A DNA stretch of 64,000 bases from NCBI GenBank assembly GCA_035048495.1, contig CM068541.1:8501929-8565928 (forward strand). The letters run 5' to 3'. Source of the stretch: Euptelea pleiosperma (lineage: Eukaryota > Streptophyta > Magnoliopsida > Ranunculales > Eupteleaceae). Shown here piece by piece: positions 54,540 through 63,537 of this stretch. How positions within the stretch are numbered: position 1 is the stretch's first letter; each line of letters starts with the position of its first letter. The notes below the pieces were generated by a model, which worked only from the letters and a program-made list of their open reading frames with translations, did not search any database and was not told where the DNA came from. The translations under genes and the position numbers were made by a program.

Positions 54540-54862
54540 TTTGGAGCAAAACTTCTGTCACAACGGGATGGTCACAACCCACATTACGAGCCACGTGGCA
54601 CACTATTAGAGGCCGATGACTGTATGGATGTTTGGCCAGTCCCTCTGTGGACCTGCAAACCAAATATCAGCCTGATCGTTGGATTGAATTTATTTTCATG
54701 GGTTGATTTTAACCCTAAGAATTTTAGCATTAGTGAGCGTTATTTGGATGCAAAGATCCAAAGGTTCTAAATCACTAATCAGGCTTATTTTTGGTTTGCA
54801 GGTCCACGGAAGGACTGGCCATACGGTCAGTCCCCTCTAATAATGTGCCACCTGTCTCTTAT
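54540..54862. repeat. MITE family A copy upstream of gene J
   Basis: gcaaaacttctgtcacaacg and tatggatgtttggccagtcc face ggtccacggaaggactggcc and cctctaataatgtgccacc. The partner of 62,818-63,200. Confidence 0.7.
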
Positions 54863-55184
54863 TTTGAGTTGTCTTGTGACAAGTTTTTCTTGGATTTGGT
54901 AAGCACTGACAACCACAGCCTGACCAAACACGTACTCAAGTGAGTTATTGTAAGATTTCTTTTTAAATTTTTTGATGCAAAAACAAAAAAGACCTCGGCG
55001 TGTACGGGCCGAGCACTTTGTGGTGTTTCGCCTGTACAAAATCCACGTTCTGAGCACTGCACATCGTGGGGGCTCCTGATTGAGCTAAAAACAGCTCCAC
55101 ATAAAAATATATCTTTGAAAGAGCACCATCCACACGGACAATTTAAAACGAGAAATACAGACATATGTTCAATGTGTTTTCGTT

Positions 55185-55194
55185 TATATAAAGT
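55185..55194 (+). promoter_or_regulatory. TATA box of gene J
   Basis: tatataaag about 50 bases before the ATG, inside a stretch (aatgtgttttcgtttatata) shared with gene L. Confidence 0.55.
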
Positions 55195-55239
55195 ACAGGA
55201 AGAGAGAGGAAAGAAGAAAGAAGAAAGAAGATAGAAAAT

Positions 55240-56301
55240 ATGGGAATGGGGAAGTTGTTTGGCAGTGCTTGGTGGGCTTGTCTTGTTGCCTTGCTTATAC
55301 TATCAGGGAGCTGGTGCTTTCTGAAGACAGAATCAAGGGTCATACATCTTCCTTCTTCTCACCAAGGTTTTTTTTACTTTCTTCGAGGCATTTGTCCTTA
55401 TACATGACTGACTAGTGGGTGGCGTGCCCACGGCACTCTCCGACAAAGCATTTGACAAAATCGGATGTGAGTGGCTGAGATCCACCGTCCAATTGGGGGA
55501 TAAGATCTCGGCCCTTTTTTATGAAGCCGGATTAGAGGGGAAGACAACTTCCCTGTTTTGTTATATAGACTAGTAGGTGGTCCGTGCCCACGGCACTCTC
55601 TCACAAAGCGTTTGCCAAAATTGGGTATGAGTGGCTTAGATCCATCATCCATTTGGGGTGATAAGATCTCAGCCATCCTTTGTGAAGCCGATAAAAGAGG
55701 GGGAAAAGTGACTTCTCTGTTTTGTTATATAGATGTATAGTTGGTGGCCCGTGCCCTTGGGACTCCCCTACAAAGCATTTCCCAAAATCGGGTGTGCGTG
55801 GTTGAGATCCATAGTCCATTTGGAAGGATAAGATCTTAGCCATCCTTTGTGAAGCCGATAAGAGGGGTATAAGTGGGGAGACAATTTCCCTGTTAAATTA
55901 ATCTAACCGTCTAAATTTTATTTTATGCAAGGGGTTGATATGGGCCCTTGGATATATGTAGCATATAAGAGGGGGAGACAACTTCTCCGTTTTGTTATAT
56001 AGATTCTTCTTCTTCTTATTATTATTATTATTATTATTGCTAATTTAATTGGTTAGGTTTGATTATTTGGCATGCAGAGATAGGATTACTGAGACGTGGA
56101 AGGCAACTCATGGATGATAGCGTTCGAGGCAATACCAACTTAACTTTCTCAGGTCGGGCCAGTCAAGGTCAAGGATCAAAGTCTCGGGATCGGCCGTTGG
56201 ATCGAACCCCTCCGATCCTGAGTTGGATCGCCTGGATCGGTTGGATTGGTTCGATCCACTGTGATCTCGAGACGAGAAAAAAAAAATCTCAAAAAATGTA
56301 A
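55240..56301 (+). CDS. Gene J: secreted-peptide gene with chimeric C-terminus
   Basis: Exons 55240-55366 and 56078-56301 give an open frame of 116 codons plus TAA. Exon 1: MGMGKLFGSAWWACLVALLI-type signal, then KTESRVIHLPSSHQ. Exon 2 starts normally (EIGLLRRGRQLMDD, SVRGNTN). It then runs into a GATC-rich insertion that encodes an unrelated tail with SWIAWIGWIGSIH and a lysine-rich end. The ordinary proline/GVGH end is missing. A second, degraded copy of the exon 2 middle and the normal 3' flank lie beyond the insertion at 56,813. The donor is caag|gttt, a legal but weaker site than caag|gtat in L. The 711-bp intron holds three CCCGTGCC units. Probably a broken gene that still has an open frame. 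Confidence 0.6.
55412..56005. repeat. Tandem CCCGTGCC-family units in the intron of gene J
   Basis: Units start at about 55,412, 55,568 and 55,742 (gggtggcgtgcccacggcac; gtccgtgcccacggcac; ggcccgtgcccttgggac). Each ends near ttttgttatatag, and a fourth partial unit ends at 56,005. The period is about 155-175 bp. Confidence 0.8.
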
Positions 56302-56812
56302 AAAATTGCATAAAAAATTTAAAAAAATTGCAGAAAAATCAGAAAAAATCACAAGAATGTAGATTTATGTGTTTCTCCCAAAACTCACTGGATTTCCCCC
56401 AAAACTCACTGGATTTTCAACCCAACTCGAAGAAATTTGAACCAAGACCTTCGATCTTCATGGATCTATGTGTTTCGAATGTAGATCTATCATTTCAAGC
56501 TATTTTTAGGTTCTAAGAAGGGTTGGGGGAGGAAAACGAGTGAAAAGATGAAAAAAAAAGAAAAAAAAAATCGAGTTTTTATAACATCATCGTCGCTGGT
56601 TCAACTCACCGAGTTGGATCGGTGTAACTCGTTTGGATCGGGCGATCCAACTGATCCAAAGGGCGATCCAACCGATCCAGAGAGTTGGATCAGACGATCC
56701 AATGCGATTCGAGACAAACATTGGATTTTTGTCTCGGATGCCTACGATCCCGGTCTGGATCGCCCGATCCAACTCGGGATCGCCCGAGACTTCGAACCAT
56801 GGTCGGGGTACA
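56149..56812. mobile_element. GATC-rich insertion inside exon 2 of gene J
   Basis: Two arms dense in ggatcg/cgatcc (about 56,180-56,265 and 56,600-56,790) flank an A-rich core with the tandem caaaactcactggattt. The left arm has caaagtctcgggatcgg; the right arm, inverted, has gaagtctcgggcgatccc, so short inverted ends are likely. The flanks are both exon 2 sequence (gaggcaatacc and ccaggcaatagc). Not seen elsewhere in the window. Confidence 0.6.
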
Positions 56813-56888
56813 TTTGGAATGGAACTCATGGATCCATGATAGAGTTCCAGGCAATAGCAATCCCTCTCCAATCTTTAAGATCTGCTGA
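56813..56888 (+). pseudogene. Displaced second half of gene J exon 2
   Basis: ggaatggaactcatggatcc, gatagagttccaggcaatag and caatccctctccaatcttta match the ELMGDRVPGNSxPSP part of exon 2, with four extra bases (atcc) breaking the frame. The following 3' flank (gtttgaataagtgtgttctg) matches that of unit F at about 36,026. Confidence 0.7.
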
Positions 56889-57049
56889 TCAGCATGAAGA
56901 TTATCTGGTGTGTTTAAATTGATCCAAAGGTTTGAATAAGTGTGTTCTGATCACATTCCCTACTACATGATCTCATTAAGTGTTTGCAATTAAAAATAAA
57001 AACAAGGTGTGATTTTGCCATTTCATCAATTTGCCAAATCCTTTTGAAC

Positions 57050-57300
57050 AAATATTTTTTATTCTTTCTTGTTCTGGTTCTCATAATGATGGATCCGGAA
57101 CCAGAACCGATTTTTGGTTTCAGTCGGTTCTGGTTCCAGTTCCAAGTACATTAGTTCCAATCTTAATAATATGATAATTTTAACGTTATATTTATATCTC
57201 GGTTTCGGTTCCAATATTAAACTACTCAGAATCGAAACTGCTATTATCGATCCTACTCTGTTCCGGTACTTCACGGATACAAATTGATACCCCTTGGTCC
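57050..57300. repeat. hAT-like (aaccgg) fragment
   Basis: ggatccggaaccagaaccga, cagtcggttctggttccag and gatacaaattgataccccttg. Confidence 0.55.
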
Positions 57301-57409
57301 GAACCAATAGTCAAGGAAGGCATATCTAATTTGCATAATTAAAAAGGAAGTTAAATTGGATGTTACGGAATTTCATCAACAAACCCGAAATTTAAACATA
57401 CCCATACCT

Positions 57410-57612
57410 AGCGATTTCAAAGCATTCGATTGGATTCGTTTTCATGGGTTGATAATTAACCTTGGAATTTGAGCATTATTTTGGGTACATAGATCCAAAG
57501 GTTTAAAATCACTAATCAGGCTGAATTTTGGTATGTAGATCCACCTAGGATAATGAGGCAAACATCCATACGGTAACCATGTTTGCTAAGAGTGTACCAT
57601 GTAGTTCATATT
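57410..57612. repeat. MITE family A fragment
   Basis: gcattcgattggattcgttt, tcactaatcaggctgaattt and ccatacggtaaccatg. The outer ends are lost. Confidence 0.6.
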
Positions 57613-57701
57613 CGTCAAAAATAATAGACTTACTTAAATATTTAATTAACTAAATTTTAAAACTATTTGCACGCAACTTGAGGTACGTTTTTGGCCAATG
57701 A

Positions 57702-57831
57702 CAAAACAACACCACCATACACCATGATAACATCCATGGACCTTGAACCATGTGATCATTACTTTTAACAAAATGACACTACCATGCACCATGATAACAT
57801 CCGTGAACCTTAGACCATGTGATCATTACTT
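57702..57831. repeat. Two direct copies of a ~66-bp sequence
   Basis: accatgataacatccatgga and accatgataacatccgtgaa, each followed by accatgtgatcattactttt. Confidence 0.75.
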
Positions 57832-58074
57832 TTTTAATAATAGGGTGTGTAGGAAGACATTTAATTAATCTTTTTTTAAACATTGAATTTTGACACCAAA
57901 TAATAGGTTTCATGTTGCTAATGAACCATATTATGAGCCACGTGGCACTCTTAGAGACAAGGCCGGCTCTACCTTAAGGCTGTCGCTAATGCCCCATGGT
58001 GAGAGAAGGCACCTGGCCCAGGTCCCACTAATTAACCACATGTATTTTTAACCCACCCCTTATTGGATATACAA

Positions 58075-58290
58075 ACCAAAAATCAATCTGTTTCATTATC
58101 TATCTCGTCATAGATTTTAGTACTATTTAAGACATGGTTCTAGCCGTTGCATTCAAGCATGTTTTTTATGGTAGTAAATCCAATGGCTAGAAATCATCAA
58201 TCAAGCTGATTTTTAGTGTGTTTATCCACCAATAGGTGGGCTGAATAACATCCATACAGTCATAGGGCCCAAAAAAAGATTTATGTAGGG
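58075..58290. repeat. MITE family B copy
   Basis: caaaccaaaaatcaatctgt and ttctagccgttgcattcaag face ccaatggctagaaatcatca and caagctgatttttagtgtg. Confidence 0.6.
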
Positions 58291-58299
58291 CCACAAGAG

Positions 58300-58740
58300 T
58301 CCTTTGCATCTACTGCACCGGGGTTCTAATTAAAGAATGGACTGAGTTAAGCTACCATGCATAAAATATTTAGGAATTGATATATTTCCAATATGAAACT
58401 ACCCAAAACCATAACCCTTATTATCAAATCGGTCCGGTTCCAATTCCAATTCTTCTTTAATTGTTTCCCATATATATGTGGAATAAGAACCGGTATTTTT
58501 TTGTTCCGGTTCCCATCCCTAAGCATTGGGCCACGTATAAATGAATAAATCAATGGTGATCGTCCCTGTACATGCTAATCTGAATTCCCATCTGAATTGC
58601 AAAAATAATGAATAGAAGTCATAAAAATCATGGATCGAAGCCAATTCCCTCCGCCTAAGAAATTTATAGTTGAAGACTTTTCACTTAATCACTTGACTTT
58701 GACTTTTACCAGGGCATAATTTTTGACTTTATTCACATAT
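58300..58740. other. Intergenic with hAT-like trace
   Basis: 58,370-58,525 holds gaaactacccaaaaccataa, ggtccggttccaattccaat and gaataagaaccggta. No gene is seen. Confidence 0.4.
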
Positions 58741-58904
58741 TTAGGAAAAATGGTGTTACCATCAGACGTCTTTCGCGGAATGATCGGCCAGTGCCCTCGT
58801 GTTTCTCTTCTATTGGATAAAAGTGTAAACCAGGCTCGGTGCAGGTAGGAAGGGAGAAAACTTTGGCTGTCGCATTGCGACTGCAAAGGAAAGTGTGGTT
58901 GTCG

Positions 58905-59235
58905 CCCACAACACGAGCCACGTGGTGCATTTTTAGAGGACACTGACCATATGGATGTTTGGTCAATTCCTAATTCAACCTACAAACTAAAAAGCAACCT
59001 GATTAGTGATTTCTAAGCGTTAATTTGATTGGAGTCATTTTCATAGGTTGATTTTAACCGTGGCAATCTGAGCATTATTGACTATTATTTGGGGTACAAG
59101 ATCGAAAGATTTGATGTTATGTAAGTCTACCTAGGGATTGGCCAAACATCCATATGTCAGCATCCTCTAAAAATGTGCCATGTGGCTCATATTGTGACCG
59201 GTCAGGGCTTGGCCGACTATCCCCGGTCAGCCAAG
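58905..59235. repeat. MITE family A copy
   Basis: cgcccacaacacgagccacg and tatggatgtttggtcaattc face gattggccaaacatccatat and gtggctcatattgtgaccgg. Confidence 0.7.
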
Positions 59236-59294
59236 TTTTAAAGACCACATGTTGAGGTGGGGTTCCACATCATTTAGGAAAAGGCCAAAAGATG

Positions 59295-59672
59295 AGACAA
59301 GGTATACCTGAGACTTTTTTAAACGTAGAAGCTCAGTTTTCAGTTTTGTTACTCACCGCTGCCATCTGGGTCTACTGACAGCATGGATGTTTATCCCACT
59401 CCTTGGTGGTTATACACACCAAATATCACATTGATTGGTAATCTGTAACCATTAGATTTTAGTACTTTCTAAAGTGTGATTATAACTGTTCGATTCAAAA
59501 AAGCTTTTTTGTGTGTTAAATCAACGATTAGAAATCATCAAACAAGCTGATTTTTGGTATGAATATCTATTAAAGGTGGGCTACACATCCATGCGGTCAG
59601 TGGACCCAGATGGCAGCGGTGAGTATTAATGGGCTTCCGCATTTGAAAACGTCTCAGGTATGCCTTGTTACA
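59295..59672. repeat. MITE family B with long inverted ends
   Basis: caaggtatacctgagacttt and actcaccgctgccatctggg mirror cccagatggcagcggtgagt and acgtctcaggtatgccttg. The core has family B text (aaatcatcaaacaagctgat). Confidence 0.75.
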
Positions 59673-59852
59673 TCAGGATCTTTAGGAAAATCTCTTCTTT
59701 AAAACATGTGGACCCCACGTCCAATGAAATGAAGATAGGTGGCATTTTGTGTGGTTGGGTAGCAGCCTTAGATAATGAGTGAGATTCAACTTTTAGGTGG
59801 GATTGCACTTTAGAAATTGGTGGAATGTTTCTTTTCAAACATGGCCCCATTT

Positions 59853-60017
59853 TTCTGACCCCTCTTGGTGTTCGTGTGCTCGGCCGTAGATATCAAGAAT
59901 CCAACGGTGGTTGTTAGCGCCGAGCTGGCATCACTATTTCACTTTTGGGAGGGCTGGCAATTACTGTTGGATTCGTGAAATCCACGGTCGAGCGCACTAA
60001 CACCGATAGGGGTCTTT
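59853..60017. repeat. MITE family P directly upstream of gene K
   Basis: tctgacccctcttggtgttc and atatcaagaatccaacggtg mirror attcgtgaaatccacggtcg and cgcactaacaccgatagggg. Its right end is about 13 bases before the TATA box of gene K. Confidence 0.7.
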
Positions 60018-60030
60018 GGAGCCTGAGCCT

Positions 60031-60040
60031 TATAAATAAA
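60031..60040 (+). promoter_or_regulatory. TATA box of gene K
   Basis: tataaataaa, about 40 bases before the ATG, directly downstream of a MITE. The GCCGGTCAAAA box of genes A-C is not present. Confidence 0.55.
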
Positions 60041-60078
60041 CGACCTGAGATAGAGAGGAAGGAAGAAAGAAAAAGAAG

Positions 60079-60586
60079 ATGGAAGGGTTTTTTCGTACTG
60101 TTGCTCTGCTGGCTTGCTCCTTTGCTTATCTAATGTTATTCCTGAACCCAGGAGGAACTGTAATGGTAGATGCAAGACTCTTAGGCTTTCCTATGCACCA
60201 AGGTACGAAGTGCTCCAACAACTTCAATATTTAAATGAGATCATACCAGAACTAATACACCGAATGAATCTCATTAGAATTCTATAATAACATGTGTTTG
60301 TGCGAGTGTAGTACTAGAATAGCTGATGACTTCTTGAGAAGTCCTCATGTTGTATACTAATTTGAAACCATTTTTAACCTACTAGAATAGCTCAGTTGGC
60401 TCAGCGACTTGGATATGCTCCCAAGGTCACGAGTTCAACTTCTCCGGGGTTTCTCTTATTTTCTTTGTTTGATGGATGACAGGTATTGAATTACGTTGGA
60501 CTACAAGAGAACTCATGCGCAGTTCTCCAGGCACCGGCCCTCCATCTCCCAAAGATAATGATGATCACGGTGTAGGACATAAATAA
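60079..60586 (+). CDS. Gene K: secreted-peptide precursor ending HGVGHK
   Basis: Exons 60079-60202 and 60483-60586 join to 75 codons plus TAA. Exon 1: MEGFFRTVALLACSFAYLMLF-type signal, then VMVDARLLGFPMHQ. Exon 2: GIELRWTTRELMRS, then SPGTGPPSPKDNDDHGVGHK at the end. It keeps the family architecture (phase-1 junction, (R/T)RELM linker, GPPSP and GVGH) but is the most divergent member. It has no close duplicate here and may be the oldest lineage. The PGTGPPSP plus GVGH combination is the clearest resemblance to CEP/PIP-like peptides. The 280-bp intron carries a tRNA-like SINE relic. Intact frame, good splice sites (aag|gtacg; gatgacag). Confidence 0.82.
60383..60460 (+). mobile_element. tRNA-like SINE relic in the intron of gene K
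   Basis: tagctcagttggctcagcg (box A) and cacgagttcaacttctcc (box B) are spaced about 35 bases. No cloverleaf closes and no poly(A) is seen, so this is a SINE head rather than a tRNA gene. Confidence 0.6.
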
Positions 60587-60589
60587 TTA

Positions 60590-61090
60590 TGAAGATTTTC
60601 CGGTTGGCTATGGTGTGGTGTGCAGCGGTATAATATTACAGTGCCTTAATAAAAAGAATAGCAGAATAATTAGAATTTATTGTTCAGTTTGATTCCTTTT
60701 CATGTTTTTTTTTTTACTTTTAATTCTGAAATAATTATGGAACGCATGAGATTAATAATAAGTTGAAAGATAAAAGGGGGCCGTTATAACGGTATAACGG
60801 ATTGGGGCGTTACCGCTTTTTCCGTTATATTGGATTAATTGTAACGCATAGGGGCAAAAATGGAAAAAGAAAAAATAATGCTAAATAACGAGAAAGAAAA
60901 TTCAAATTTTCAATAAAATTTATAACAGAACTTAACCATGTGTATCTGGTATTTACTCCGTCAATGCTGCTGGATTGGAAAGTTTAGTTTTCCAAAATTT
61001 TAGTCTCTCGATTGTATTATTTGAGATCATCGTCATCTTTTCTGATTTTTTTTTTTATCTTTGGAGGGTCTCTCTTTAGAATCCTTTGGT
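60590..61090. repeat. 3' flank of gene K with taacgg MITE
   Basis: 60,776-60,935: ggccgttataacggtataac, cgttaccgctttttccgtta, then aattttcaataaaatttata. The remainder is AT-rich and unrecognised. Confidence 0.6.
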
Positions 61091-61091
61091 G

Positions 61092-61296
61092 GGAGAAAAA
61101 ATTCGCTGGTCCCGGAGACCTTCAAACTTGGAAGGCCCCCTCCCAAAATGTTTGATAGGTACCCTTTGTTAACTACTCTTAAGTCTTAACTAACTAACCA
61201 AGGGTTTTAACATGGATTAGGTTTCGTGTCAGACATTTTGGAAGGAGAACCTTCTAATTAAGTTTGAAGGTCCCCGGGACCAGCAAATCTTTTCTC
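61092..61296. repeat. MITE with ggagaaaa...cgctggtccc ends
   Basis: aattcgctggtcccggagac with cttcaaactt mirrors aagtttgaaggtccccggga with ccagcaaatcttttctcc. A piece of the same family is at 10,980-11,030. Confidence 0.7.
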
Positions 61297-61589
61297 CTTC
61301 GGCAGTGACCTACAACATTGACTCTCGGTCAAAGGGCGACGAAGTATAGGGTATATGTCTAATTCAATCAATTTTCTACGGGTAGTGCTCGTATGCCCAT
61401 TTTTCTTAGGTGGCATCTGGTAAAACTTATTTTCATATCTGAAGTTTAAAAATAAGTCATTAAGCACTTATCGGAGAGTATTTAAAATAAGTCACGAACA
61501 ACCCATGTATCTCATTCTCACGTTAATGTTGAAAAATGCTACCCCAACATTTTAGAATGAAATTAATTTTGTTTTCACATATTTTTATT

Positions 61590-61877
61590 TAGTTCACAAA
61601 TACCCATTACACGATGAGAGAACCGGAAATTTTTCAGTTTCGGTTCTAGATGCACTTATTACAAAACCGGAATTGTCATACCCAAACATAATAAGTACCA
61701 GTACTAGCTAGATTCCTTGATACCGAAAAGGAACCAACTCGTTGACATCGCTAGTTGTGTGTAGGGGTGTAAATTCAAGTAGCCCAACGTGACTCAGGCC
61801 CAGTTTTCGAGCCTGTCTGAGCCTGACTCAAATTTAGTCAGTCTGGGTTTTTGGCCTGGGCCCAAATGCAACCCCTA
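61590..61877. mobile_element. hAT-like fragment plus small hAT-like MITE
   Basis: 61,600-61,750 is the aaccgg-family right part. 61,762-61,877 is the small MITE (taggggtgtaaa to gcaacccct), flanked by gttgtgtg and gttgtgtt. Confidence 0.65.
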
Positions 61878-61884
61878 GTTGTGT

Positions 61885-62510
61885 TACACCAAGGCGCGCA
61901 CCTTTGAAGATGCAATGGACCTTGAATGTGCGCACCTGAGTTTTCGAAGATGCACCAATGTGTGCTTTGAATGATTACCCTCCACCCCTATAGAGTTTAG
62001 CTCACCTAATGTGTGGCCCACTTATGATGCATGTACGGGCCCACCTGACATGTAGCACATGTATGATCTATCAACACCCCTCTATTATATGGGACCCACA
62101 TATGATTTATCAACTCTAGTTATTATGTGCAACCAACTCTAGTTATGTTGGGGCCACATTATTAATCATACTTGGTTCTTATGTGGGACCCTCATGATCT
62201 ATCAACTCTGGGTATTATGTGCGGCGAACTCTAGTTATGTTGGGCCCACATGGTCTATCATCCTTCGTTATTATGTGTGGCCTACATGATCTATCAAACT
62301 AATGTTATTATGTGTATCCCACACATTTTTAAGATGCGCATTTATATTTACGAATTAAATACACGAGAACTAAGATGCACGTCTTTGAAGCGTGCTTGGT
62401 TATGCAGAGCCAAACGTTGATATTGACCTTCAAAAATATTTACCTTGAAGACGTAGAACTTCAAGATGCACGTCTTCAACTGAAGATTTACTACCAAGCA
62501 CAGCGAGAAA
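61885..62510. mobile_element. gaagacgtgcgtctt foldback, inverted copy with minisatellite
   Basis: Reverse-complement relation to 38,190-39,078. 62,330-62,510 (gaactaagatgcacgtcttt; gagccaaacgttgatattga) pairs with 38,195-38,350. 62,030-62,330 is the inverted minisatellite (catgatctatcaactct; gttgggcccacatg). Confidence 0.7.
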
Positions 62511-62817
62511 TCAAGGTTTCCAAAAATGTCTTGACACGTACTCCTTGTTAACCACCCTTAACCAACAAACTAATGGCTTAACGTAGGTTGAGTTAAAACT
62601 TTGGTGCACGTGTCACACAGGCAAAGCATTGATGTTACATTTAATTAAAACTGGCTTACGAGATAATGAGTCTCCCACGTGTGCCCAAGTGTATCATCAG
62701 ATTGGAATCCTAGTCAAATTTCACCATTGTATATTTCAGAACGAGGTCCACGTGATTTGTGGGGAGAATATTCTAAATAAAATACTAAAACTTGCCTGAC
62801 CCCGATGATCTGGTAAT

Positions 62818-63200
62818 GAGTAAAACTTCTGTCACAACAAGCCAGTCACAACCCACAATACAAGCCACGTGGCATACTATTAGAGGGCACTGACCGTATG
62901 GATGTTTGGCCAGTCCCTCGGTGGACCTGCAAACCAAAAATCAGCCCGATTAGTGATTTAGAACCTTTGGATCCCAAATAACGCTCAATAATGCTCAAAT
63001 TCCTACGGTTAAAATCAATCCATGAAAATAACTTCAACCCAATGCTTAGAAATCACTGATCGGGTTGATTTTTGGTTTGCAAGTCCCCGAGGGACTGGCC
63101 AGACATCCATACGGTCAGCGCCCTTTCATAATGTGCAACCTTTTGCTTGTATTGTGGGTTCGGTCACAACCCATAACCCATTATGACAGAAGTTTTACTC
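62818..63200. mobile_element. MITE family A, full-length copy upstream of gene L
   Basis: gagtaaaacttctgtcacaa and tatgacagaagttttactc are inverted ends. The core ggatgtttggccagtccct mirrors agggactggccagacatcc. 383 bp, as at 42,269. Target duplication unclear (tctggtaat versus tctagtaac). Confidence 0.8.
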
Positions 63201-63487
63201 GTCTAGTAACAGACAACCACAGCCTGACCAAACACGTACTCATGTGAGTTTTTGTTAGATTTCTTTTTAAAAAAATTTTAATGCAAAAGCAAAAAAGACT
63301 TTGGTGTACATGCCGAGCAGTTCGTGTTGTTTGGCCCGTACAAAATCCACGTTCCGAGCACTTGACATCGTGGGGGATCCTGATTGAGTAAAAACACCTA
63401 CACATGTACATTAAAATATAGCTTGGAAAGAGCACCATCGATCCACATGGAGAATTTAAAACGAGAAATACAGAAATATGTTCAATG

Positions 63488-63510
63488 TGTTTCATTTATA
63501 TAAAGTATAC
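63488..63510 (+). promoter_or_regulatory. TATA region of gene L
   Basis: catttatataaagtatacgg, about 40 bases before the ATG, shared with gene J (cgtttatataaagtacagg). Confidence 0.55.
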
Positions 63511-63537
63511 GGAAGAAAAAGAAGAAAGACGGAAAAT

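Noticed and set aside
56548..56922. 124-codon + strand frame and its antisense partner
   Set aside because: They arise from the GATC-rich repeat arms and the displaced exon 2 piece; overlapping open frames in several registers are a by-product of the repeat.
60383..60460. Possible tRNA gene in the intron of gene K
   Set aside because: Box A and box B are present but acceptor and anticodon stems do not close; it is a tRNA-derived SINE head. The same applies to 16,800-16,855, 26,940-27,002 and 41,145-41,205 on the minus strand.
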